7,271 nucleotides of DNA from Verrucomicrobiales bacterium. GTDB taxonomy: Bacteria > Verrucomicrobiota > Verrucomicrobiae > Limisphaerales > UBA9464. How positions within the stretch are numbered: position 1 is the stretch's first letter; every line of letters begins with the position of its first letter. Of the stretch, positions 1-5,954 are shown piece by piece. The notes under the pieces were generated by a model that had not been told where the DNA came from, made no database searches, and saw only the letters and a list, made by a program, of their open reading frames with translations. Both the position numbers and the translations under genes were made by a program. The DNA is taken from the NCBI GenBank assembly GCA_005789375.1, contig SXXZ01000142.1, forward strand, positions 1 to 7,271, given 5' to 3'.

Positions 1-25
1 CGGGTGAAGGGAATCGAACCCTCGT
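1..25 (-). tRNA. 3'-terminal fragment of a tRNA-Gly-like gene (possible attachment-site remnant)
   Basis: Read on the minus strand, this stretch has a complete T arm (stem GAGGG / CCCTT around the loop TTCGATT) followed by CACCCG, the 3' side of an acceptor stem; the window ends before the discriminator base. T arm plus CACCCG is what I recall from many bacterial tRNA-Gly genes that begin GCGGGTG. The upstream sequence (26 to about 80) has no D arm, no anticodon arm and no matching 5' acceptor strand, so this is not a whole tRNA. A lone 3' tRNA end is the usual trace left where an integrase used a tRNA gene as its attachment site. Chance resemblance or a tRNA-derived repeat remains possible. 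Confidence 0.5.
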
Positions 26-58
26 TTTTGTAGGAACAGGCCAACTCATCGAAAACAG

Positions 59-136
59 GCGCAAAAACGCGCGATTTTGTCGGCCACCGGGTGCAGGCGT
101 ATGGCACTGTATGACCATCGGCCGACGGATTTTTTT
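59..136. other. AT/GC-patterned spacer with inverted repeats and a T tract
   Basis: GCGC at 59-62 and 69-72 flank AAAAAC, a small hairpin. GTCGGCC at 79-85 and GGCCGAC at 120-126 form a perfect 7-bp inverted repeat across 34 bases, followed almost directly by seven T (130-136). On the plus strand this resembles a long-looped intrinsic terminator, but I see no plus-strand gene that would end here. It could also be arm-site DNA near the tRNA fragment. The function is unknown. Confidence 0.25.
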
Positions 137-576
137 CAGCGCCACCCAGGAGTTCCACGGCCATCCCAGGGCTTTCTCAACTGCCACGCATCCCACTTCC
201 ATCGGCAGATCGGCCCGGCCCACCGCTCACGATCCATCAAGGGCATCGGCGCCGAGGCACGAAGCATGGAGTTCTTGGACTTCACCCCCTCATCCTGCCA
301 AACCACTCCACCCTCACGCACGCCAGGTCGTGCCGGACGGTTACGATCTTTCGAATGAAGGGACTCCGTCCATTGGATGACGATCGGCGTGAGGTCAAAA
401 CTGCTGAACTGCCCCGGAGGGGCCCCAGCAGGGAACTCGATGGCTTGTTGGGTGCGGGATCGCATTTTTGCGTGATTCGCCGCGCCAAAACCCCTTTTCA
501 GCGGGTGGCTCACGCGAGCCTGACGAATTGGGGCGATGTCCGGAGCAATGGGCGCGTGGAGTGGGACATCGATCAT
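136..576 (-). CDS. Hypothetical 146-residue ORF, translationally coupled if real
   Basis: This open frame starts with ATG at 576-574, overlapping the TGA of the upstream serine hydrolase (575-573) as ATGA, an arrangement often seen in translationally coupled genes. The predicted protein is basic, has no signal peptide or membrane segment, and is rich in Trp, Arg and Pro near its C-terminus (WKWDAW, KPWDG and GTPGWR around residues 119-146). I recognise no domain. Third codon positions are less GC-biased than in the neighbouring genes, and a competing plus-strand open frame covers much of the same DNA, so this may be non-coding sequence or part of a dispersed repeat. The overlap is the only positive argument for it; without it this stretch holds no gene. 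Confidence 0.25.
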   Translation of the reverse strand: MIDVPLHAPIAPDIAPIRQARVSHPLKRGFGAANHAKMRSRTQQAIEFPAGAPPGQFSSFDLTPIVIQWTESLHSKDRNRPARPGVREGGVVWQDEGVKSKNSMLRASAPMPLMDRERWAGPICRWKWDAWQLRKPWDGRGTPGWR

Positions 577-1964
577 GGCGGTGTGCCGGGGAGATCCGCG
601 CTGCGATTCCAAAGCACGCCCTCACCGTCGCCGTCCGGGAACTGCTCGAATCCGGTGACGACACCGGCCAGATTGCGTACGAGATTAATCTGCACCGACG
701 TGTCATCGAAGAGAAAGCGCGACGCTCCGACCGGGGTCAGGACAACCGGGCTTTCAGCCGACCTCTGGCTGGTGAGCGCATTGTGGACGATGCGCAATGT
801 GGTCAAGTCCTTGCCCCTAGAATATATGCCCTCGAAAGCCTTGAGCTGCGCGATCTCCCGACTCACCGGTGCCGGTCGTGGGAAGGGGTTTCCCGCGGCA
901 AAAGCCCCGAGTTGGCGACCAATGCTTCCCAGATTCGGGCCGGAGTCGGCATTGCGCAGCAGAACCACCGTGATGCGCTTGGCGGGCAGGTACTGCAGCT
1001 CGGAATGAAAGCCGTGGATTCCCCCGCTGTGGGAGAAGATGCGTTCGCCGCGCAGGGTGTGGATGAACAGGCCGAAGCCATATTTTGACGCCACCGCCGG
1101 GCCCTCGGGAGTGGTCATCCGCCGGTAGGTTTCAGGCTTGAGAAAGGCCTGCTCATGCAGCGACTGGTTCCAGCGCCACAAGGACAGCAAATCACCGACG
1201 AGAGCGCCTGCGGCCTGGGGCTGGGTCATGCTGATCAGTCCGGAAGGTGCCCACGGGTTCTGGGCTTCCCGCGTGTAACCGCAGACATGGCCGGGCACCA
1301 GATGCTTGGGATCGGGGTAGAAGAGAGGTGTCGGGAATGTCACGGGTGTCTGCCACCAGGGTTTTCCGGTGATCTTCTCGATGACGGCACCCACCAGCAC
1401 GTAGGCCGAATTGTTGTAGGCCCACGCGCTTCCGGGAGGGAAGTCGACCTTGAGGTCCTTGAACACCCGGATCAGTTCAGGCGTGTCCAAGTCGCGTCGT
1501 ACGGGGTTGCCCATGTACCCCTCGATGTCGGTGTAGCTTTTCACCCCGCTGGTGTGGTTGAGCAACATGGCGAGGGTGATGGCCCGGCCATTGGGGAAGT
1601 CGGGCACGTATTGCGCAAGGGGGTCTTCGAGCCGGGCGCGGCCTTCGTCCACGAGGCGCAGCAGCGTGGCGGCGGCGATCTGCTTGGTCACCGAGCCGAT
1701 GCGGAAACGGTGCTCGGTCGACAGCGGCACGCCAAGCTCCAGGCTGGCGAGCCCACGTGCGGTCTTCACCAGGATCTCATCACCTCGCGCCACCAAAACG
1801 GCGATGCCCGGGCCGTGGGTATCGAGGTGCTGTCGGTCGAGCAACTCGCCGGCGAAGAGGCCCATGGCATCGGCATCGGGCAGGGGTTGGGCTCGCAGTG
1901 CAAACGCGGTCAACAAGGCCAAGCTCGTTGTCAGCACTCGCGGGCGCGGGAGGGTCCAATTCAT
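573..1964 (-). CDS. Secreted serine beta-lactamase-fold hydrolase (class C / S12-like), with a shortened core
   Basis: The 463-residue protein belongs to the serine beta-lactamase / DD-peptidase / esterase superfamily. In order: a signal peptide (hydrophobic stretch about residues 11-24, likely cleavage after LRA at 25); the SxxK nucleophile motif S91-V-T-K94; a YxN motif read as Y183-N-N185, where the middle residue is normally Ser or Ala; and the HxG motif H312-S-G314. NHTSG (136-140) and ISMTQP (244-249) are also family landmarks. Residues from about 373 look like the small C-terminal beta domain seen in relatives. The start at 1964 was chosen because it places the signal peptide at the N-terminus; the 91 upstream in-frame codons look non-coding. 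No Shine-Dalgarno sequence is visible. Between ITGKPWW and the YPDPKHLVPG segment it is about seven residues shorter than the paralogue upstream and lacks the usual PLGM motif, so activity is uncertain. The substrate could be a D-amino-acid peptide, an ester or a beta-lactam; sequence alone cannot decide. Confidence 0.9.
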   Translation of the reverse strand: MNWTLPRPRVLTTSLALLTAFALRAQPLPDADAMGLFAGELLDRQHLDTHGPGIAVLVARGDEILVKTARGLASLELGVPLSTEHRFRIGSVTKQIAAATLLRLVDEGRARLEDPLAQYVPDFPNGRAITLAMLLNHTSGVKSYTDIEGYMGNPVRRDLDTPELIRVFKDLKVDFPPGSAWAYNNSAYVLVGAVIEKITGKPWWQTPVTFPTPLFYPDPKHLVPGHVCGYTREAQNPWAPSGLISMTQPQAAGALVGDLLSLWRWNQSLHEQAFLKPETYRRMTTPEGPAVASKYGFGLFIHTLRGERIFSHSGGIHGFHSELQYLPAKRITVVLLRNADSGPNLGSIGRQLGAFAAGNPFPRPAPVSREIAQLKAFEGIYSRGKDLTTLRIVHNALTSQRSAESPVVLTPVGASRFLFDDTSVQINLVRNLAGVVTGFEQFPDGDGEGVLWNRSADLPGTPP

Positions 1965-2185
1965 GGGGGGAACGAGATTCGGGCAATCCTCTGACACCTC
2001 CATCAAAAGCGCTACGATTTTGGATCCGATGGACAGGTTGGATGGCCGGACGGGTCCGGGACAGATTCGCCACCCAACGGTGAGAAAGTGCATCAAATGG
2101 CCATGCGTCCGTTCACCGGTGAGAGAATCCGGCAGGAAGACGGCGTCGCCATCGTAGGTTCGCAACGCCCCCCCCAGCCCAGGGC

Positions 2186-2217
2186 CAGCCCATTCGGCTG
2201 CCGGGCGCAAAGCCCGG
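2186..2217 (-). terminator. Two abutting hairpins directly after the NHL gene
   Basis: CCGGGC (2201-2206) and GCCCGG (2212-2217) form a perfect 6-bp stem with a 5-base loop, beginning one base after the TAG stop of the NHL gene on the minus strand. Next to it, CAGCC (2186-2190) and GGCTG (2196-2200) form a 5-bp stem, also with a 5-base loop. The position suits 3'-end formation or mRNA protection. No T tract follows on the minus strand (the next bases are GC-rich), so it is not a standard intrinsic terminator. Confidence 0.35.
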
Positions 2218-2218
2218 G

Positions 2219-3190
2219 CTAACGTCCATTCGTCCACCGGAATTTTTGGATGCGTCGGCCACCAATGTCGCCGACGTAAATGTCGCCACCGGGCGAAAGT
2301 GCGACGTCATGCGCCATCATGAACTGGCCGTCGTAGTTTCCCCATCGGCCAAACTTCGCCAGAACCTTGCCCTCGAGGGTCAGCACGGCCAGGCCTGAAC
2401 GGTTGGGAGGGGCCGACGGCTGTTCACCGCCGTCCGCGACATACAGTCGTTGATCCTTTCCGATGCGCACGCCATACGGACGCCCCATCGCGGGGTCCTT
2501 CCATTGCGCCAGGAATCGTCCCTCGGCGGTGAAAACCTGGATCCGGTCGTTCTCGCGGTCCGCGACATAGACCCTTCCGGATCGGTCGAGGGTGATGCCG
2601 TGCGGCACGTCAAACTGTCCGGGCCCCTTCCCCTGGGTGCCCCATTGGAGCTGGAATTTCCCCTCGGCGGAGAACCTGACCACACGACTGTTCACATATC
2701 CGTCGCTGACATAGAACGAGCCATTCGGCGACACCGCGACATCCGTCGGCTTGTTGAAGTGCGTCTCGTCGTTGCCCCCGGTGCCGCGGACACCCCAAGC
2801 GCGGAGGAGGGTGCCGTCGCGGCCGTATTCAAAGACCTGATGAAGTCCCACGTCGGTGAGCCAGACATGGTCCCGATGGTCCACGAAGAGACCGTGGGGG
2901 AGCAGGAAGGTCCCCGCCCCCCATCGATCCACCAACCGGCCCGTCCGGGCGTCGAACACCCACACGGCCGCCTCCGCGATGGGTCCGGCCTTGGCCGGAT
3001 CCTCCAGCCAAGGTCGATTGCCGCGATGGAACACAAATACGGCGCCGCGCGAATCACAGCCGATTCCAGCAACCTGGCCCAGGACTTCCCCCTCCGGCAA
3101 TTTGGGCCAGCCATGCACCACCCGGAGGTCCGCTCCGTTGGCGCAGGCCGCAACGGCAAACGCGAAAATGAGGCCGCGGAGAAATGTCAT
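2219..3190 (-). CDS. Exported NHL-repeat beta-propeller, peptidyl-hydroxyglycine alpha-amidating lyase (PAL)-like
   Basis: The 323-residue protein resembles the lyase half of peptidylglycine alpha-amidating monooxygenase, which splits peptidyl-alpha-hydroxyglycine into an amidated peptide and glyoxylate using zinc. NHL blades are visible at about 98-133, 146-185, 195-230, 238-283 and 291-319. Residues matching the rat PAL active site by motif: R56 (HRG), H99 (LPHG), Y165 (SDGY.NSR), H197 (VPHG), R212 (ADREN.RIQ), and M292-x-H294-D295; the three His would be the zinc ligands. Export is predicted: residues 1-16 are hydrophobic and end in VAAC, an acceptable lipobox with Cys16 as the lipidated residue; type I cleavage near ANGA is an alternative. 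Start 3190 was preferred over the upstream ATG at 3268 because it begins the signal peptide. No Shine-Dalgarno sequence is seen. No monooxygenase (PHM) partner is in the window. It could be a non-catalytic NHL binding protein, but the conserved residues argue against that. Confidence 0.88.
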   Translation of the reverse strand: MTFLRGLIFAFAVAACANGADLRVVHGWPKLPEGEVLGQVAGIGCDSRGAVFVFHRGNRPWLEDPAKAGPIAEAAVWVFDARTGRLVDRWGAGTFLLPHGLFVDHRDHVWLTDVGLHQVFEYGRDGTLLRAWGVRGTGGNDETHFNKPTDVAVSPNGSFYVSDGYVNSRVVRFSAEGKFQLQWGTQGKGPGQFDVPHGITLDRSGRVYVADRENDRIQVFTAEGRFLAQWKDPAMGRPYGVRIGKDQRLYVADGGEQPSAPPNRSGLAVLTLEGKVLAKFGRWGNYDGQFMMAHDVALSPGGDIYVGDIGGRRIQKFRWTNGR

Positions 3191-3322
3191 CGTGCCACGG
3201 ATCACGAACGGGTTTGTGAACACGGCACAGTTCGGCGCGCGGTGCTGTTGCATCGGGATCATGGGCATGATGTCTGCCTGATCATCTGGCGGCTGACCAT
3301 CCGAATCAGGATCGGCTGCCGC

Positions 3323-3362
3323 CCCCTGTCTCTCCGCAGGGGCAGGCGATGAGGTCGCCCCT
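3323..3362 (-). promoter_or_regulatory. Mutually exclusive stems in the putative leader of the NHL gene
   Basis: Read on the minus strand, AGGGGC (3362-3357) can pair with GCCCCT (3343-3338) across 13 bases. That second element, extended to CCCCTG (3342-3337), can instead pair with CAGGGG (3328-3323) across 8 bases. GGCGA and TCGCC inside the first loop offer a third, smaller stem. Such alternative pairings are typical of attenuators, but the sequence is GC-rich and they could arise by chance. The element lies about 130 bases upstream of the NHL start codon. No ligand-binding fold is recognisable. Confidence 0.25.
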
Positions 3363-3586
3363 CAGTCCAATCCTGCAGGAACCCGGATGCAGGAGACGAG
3401 ACGGTGCATCGGCGGGCGGGAGTATTCAGGTCGAGGTCGACAAGGTGATACGCATCGCGTGTCAGCGGTGGGAACGAAGGCCGCCTCCGTTTCCAACAGC
3501 AGGCCACCGGGACCGACTGCGATGGCAATCCGGCGTGAACACCGGATCGTTCAGGTTCTTGTGAAACCAGATCCTCGTCATGATTC

Positions 3587-3656
3587 CCAGGGGTTTTTCA
3601 GGCTAGATTCCCGGCGATCACCCTTAAAGCATTCACAAAAACGTTTTTACCCCTGG
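3587..3656. repeat. 8-bp inverted repeat CCAGGGGT / ACCCCTGG enclosing a palindrome
   Basis: CCAGGGGT at 3587-3594 and ACCCCTGG at 3649-3656 are perfect inverted copies separated by 54 bases. The spacer ends in the perfect 12-base palindrome AAAAACGTTTTT (3637-3648), which abuts the right copy. The local base composition is richer in A and T than its surroundings. Paired operator half-sites, or an RNA stem closing a 54-base domain, are both possible. No sigma-factor boxes of good quality are seen, so the regulatory role is inference. Confidence 0.3.
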
Positions 3657-3786
3657 TCTCGATCACACAGAACGGCACCTCTCCGTCACCTTTTGTAAAC
3701 CTCCTTGAACCGTCGGCCGCAGAAGCGTCGGTGGGGGATGGAAGTTGGCGACGCAACTCATGTTTCTCAACCTGACCGGAAATTGG

Positions 3787-5550
3787 CTATCGCCCTTGCC
3801 CTGTCCTCGTCAGAGGAATTCGGCGCACTCGGCCGGTGCTGATTGTCAACCCGGTCACTGTTCCGCCATTTCCGCGGATGAAAGTGATCGTACCGAGGTC
3901 GCTGGTGTAAAATGCATCGCGCGCGAACGGTAGAAGGGTCACCGGTTTACCCCGGGCCAGGCTCATCCGGAGTTCGCCATCATCCGTGGCCACCACCTGC
4001 ACCTTCGCGTCAAGTTCACCGCTGAAATAAGCTCCGGAAAACACCGCCAGTTCCTCCCGGGTTTGGGGTGACGCCACAACGCGCTTGAACTTCGCCGGCG
4101 GGAGCGGGGGAGAAAGCACATGCAATTCCTGCGGACCATGGGAAGTCGCGGTGGGGAACACGATTTTATCGCTGGTTTCGCCCTTGCGGAAACCTCCGCC
4201 TCCGATCGGCACCAATACCTCGGAGCCGTTCTCCGCCACCAACTTGCTGTCTTTGATCGAGAACCGGCGCACGTCGTCGGTCAGCTCATTCCAGTAGGTG
4301 CCTTCCAGGGTTTTCAACTCCTCCTCTCGCATCGTCACTGCGGGTGGCAGCCGCTCAAAAACCCCAGGCCCCAAAACAATCTCCGCCACTCTGCGCGTGA
4401 GCAACCAAGGCTGCATGGTGCTGAGGTTGCAGAACACCGCGATCGCCAGATCGTGTTCCGGGAAACGCACGACATTGGCCCGATAGCCGGCATCGATTCC
4501 GCCGTGCCCGACTTCCAATGGCCCGCGGGGTTTCGCCATGCGCAGACCAAGGCCGTAGCCGGTCGCCGTGCCGTCTTTCAATTGTCCCGATACCGTCATC
4601 GCCTCGACGAAGGCACGCCCGCCAATGCGTGGTTCGACGAAGTTTTGCTCCCATCTCAGGAGGTTGCCCACCGTCGTAAACAGGCTTGTGGCACCATCGG
4701 TGTCAAAGACAGGAATGCTGATCGCCCATCCTCCGTTGGTTCGAGGCTGGTAGGCGGAGGTGCGTCCGCGCACGACCTCGGTGTGGTCGTTGTGGAAATG
4801 CGTGGCGTTCATCCCGAGTGGCTTGAAAATCCGCGCGGCGGCGAAGTCGCGCAACGACTGCCCCGAAACCTTTTTCACCACGACGGCCAGTAGGGTGAAC
4901 CCCGTGTTGGAGTAGAGGTATTCCTCTCCTGGCACGAAGTTCAACCCCCGCTGGCGCGCGGCGATAGCCAGCACATCGGCCTCGGTGATGACGTCATCTT
5001 GGCGCCAGCCTGCCAGGCGGAGCAGTTCCCATTGATCACGCAGGCCACTCGTGTGGTGGGCGAGGTGGGCCAGCGTGATGGTGTGTCCGTAGTCCGGCAG
5101 TTCCGGCACATATCGCCGGATGTCATCCGACCACGACAATTTGCCGTCCGCGACCAGCAATGCGACGGCTGCCGCCGTGAACTGCTTGGAAATCGAGGCG
5201 ATATGAAAGATGGATTCCGGTGTGTTCGGCACGTCGTATTCAAGATTGGACATGCCATAGCCCCGCTCGAAGACCACCTGCCCGCCCCGGCTCACCCCGA
5301 CGACACAACCGGGCGAGCGTGTGTTGTCCCAACCCGCAAAAACCTCGTCGATTTGCCTGACCACCGCGGCATCGAGTCGCGCGGCGGATTCAGTCGCCTC
5401 CACCCCGAGCAGCGGACGAGAGAGCAACGACAGGAACGCCCCGATCCACGGCAGCCAAGTAGCACTTGGGACCGCCCGGCGGAGTAGCCGACGCCGAGAA
5501 AGAAGTTCGACTGGTTGTGACGCCAAAGGCTGGGGTGGTCTCGCATTCAT
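3787..5550 (-). CDS. Tat-exported serine beta-lactamase-fold hydrolase (class C / S12) with C-terminal beta domain
   Basis: The 587-residue protein has all three signatures of the penicillin-binding / class C beta-lactamase-like family: S119-I-S-K122 (nucleophile and general base), Y213-S-N215 and H349-G-G351. HHTSG (165-169), PGEEYLYSN and IFKPLGM (241-247) are further family marks. The N-terminus carries S18-R-R-R-L-L-R24, a good twin-arginine motif, then a hydrophobic stretch (about 31-50) and possible cleavage near A52, so export of a folded enzyme through Tat is likely. Residues from about 411 to the end form a beta-rich appendage with two similar openings (LEGTYW, FSGAYF), as in relatives with DUF3471-type or lipocalin-like tails. 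Start 5550 was chosen over the ATG at 5739 because the 63 extra codons look non-coding and would bury the signal. No Shine-Dalgarno sequence is visible. Known relatives include D-aminopeptidases, esterases and peptidoglycan or beta-lactam hydrolases; the substrate cannot be read from sequence. Confidence 0.92.
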   Translation of the reverse strand: MNARPPQPLASQPVELLSRRRLLRRAVPSATWLPWIGAFLSLLSRPLLGVEATESAARLDAAVVRQIDEVFAGWDNTRSPGCVVGVSRGGQVVFERGYGMSNLEYDVPNTPESIFHIASISKQFTAAAVALLVADGKLSWSDDIRRYVPELPDYGHTITLAHLAHHTSGLRDQWELLRLAGWRQDDVITEADVLAIAARQRGLNFVPGEEYLYSNTGFTLLAVVVKKVSGQSLRDFAAARIFKPLGMNATHFHNDHTEVVRGRTSAYQPRTNGGWAISIPVFDTDGATSLFTTVGNLLRWEQNFVEPRIGGRAFVEAMTVSGQLKDGTATGYGLGLRMAKPRGPLEVGHGGIDAGYRANVVRFPEHDLAIAVFCNLSTMQPWLLTRRVAEIVLGPGVFERLPPAVTMREEELKTLEGTYWNELTDDVRRFSIKDSKLVAENGSEVLVPIGGGGFRKGETSDKIVFPTATSHGPQELHVLSPPLPPAKFKRVVASPQTREELAVFSGAYFSGELDAKVQVVATDDGELRMSLARGKPVTLLPFARDAFYTSDLGTITFIRGNGGTVTGLTISTGRVRRIPLTRTGQGR

Positions 5551-5954
5551 TCCGTTGGTTTGGGTTGGGGAGTGGCCAGACTGCTGGGTCGATGTAAAGT
5601 TTTCCCCAGGAGGCCGATGTGTGCGGCGGAGCGCATGAGCCTTGGCGTCCCGCCGCGCCTCGGCGCGTTCGAGACAAAGCAGGTGTTCATTTCCAATGGT
5701 GACTTCCCTGAAGCATGGCTCCGTGATCGGACCTTTCAAACTGCTCCATGTGGCATGACACTTTAGAGGTCACATCAAAAGTCGCTGGTTCACTACAAAT
5801 TGTCCACACACGATTGCGGGGGGGGGACGGAGCCCGGTCGGAACTGGGCATGGAACGATCCAATGGGCATAGGCTGCCGGTCTAAGCCGGATCGTTTCAG
5901 TTGAGGGTCAGTCTCTGATGTCCTCTGAAGCTTTTTCCCCTTGGTTTCATCGGG
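5551..5954. other. 404-base gap between transposase stop and hydrolase start
   Basis: No gene is supported here. It should contain the end of the IS element carrying the transposase, but the terminal inverted repeat cannot be fixed because the opposite IS end lies beyond the window. It holds the stem-loop at 5854-5896 and nine consecutive G at 5818-5826. The promoter of the Tat-type hydrolase should lie here on the minus strand. I found only isolated boxes resembling -35 elements and none with a good -10 box at proper spacing. In-frame codons continue upstream of 5550 to 5739 but carry no recognisable protein features. Confidence 0.5.
5854..5896. repeat. Compound stem-loop AACGATCC / GGATCGTT downstream of the transposase
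   Basis: AACGATCC (5854-5861) and GGATCGTT (5889-5896) are perfect inverted copies. Inside them GGCT (5872-5875) pairs with AGCC (5885-5888), which directly abuts the outer right arm, so the right side forms a continuous 12-base strand opposite a left side with one 10-base bulge. It lies 59 to 101 bases beyond the transposase stop. It may be a terminator without a T tract on the minus strand, or a subterminal structure of the IS end. Confidence 0.4.

Larger units (their letters stand above)
3191..3786. other. 596-base intergenic region without a supported gene
   Basis: The stretch lies between the stop of the Tat-type hydrolase (3787) and the start of the NHL gene (3190). Short open frames exist on both strands, but none shows a recognisable motif, export signal or convincing start. 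It holds GC-rich inverted repeats at 3323-3362 and a second set at 3587-3656, listed separately. I find no promoter with two acceptable boxes and no clear terminator for the upstream hydrolase. Its length suggests that the NHL gene has its own promoter here. Confidence 0.5.

Noticed and set aside
1..90. A complete tRNA gene on the minus strand
   Set aside because: Only the T arm and 3' acceptor strand fit. No D arm, anticodon arm or 5' acceptor strand pairing with CACCCG could be found at the right distance.
355..1088. Two plus-strand open frames (355-1008 and 468-1088) at the left side
   Set aside because: Both run deep into the antisense of the second hydrolase and show no motif. The part outside the hydrolase (355-572) is too short to judge.
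2450..3352. A 300-codon plus-strand open frame opposite the NHL gene
   Set aside because: It is the antisense shadow of a GC-rich gene with clear NHL motifs; its own translation has no recognisable domain, signal or start context.
3259..3528. An 89-codon minus-strand open frame upstream of the NHL gene
   Set aside because: No motif or export signal is present and it overlaps the 5' extension of the NHL frame; its sequence looks like translated leader DNA.
3787..5550. Calling the Tat-type hydrolase a beta-lactam resistance gene
   Set aside because: The three motifs define a broad superfamily of peptidases, esterases and beta-lactamases. The long C-terminal domain is more typical of non-resistance members, so resistance cannot be claimed.
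5818..5826. A run of nine G as a phase-variation tract
   Set aside because: It is not inside a gene or between identifiable promoter boxes, so slippage would have no visible effect.
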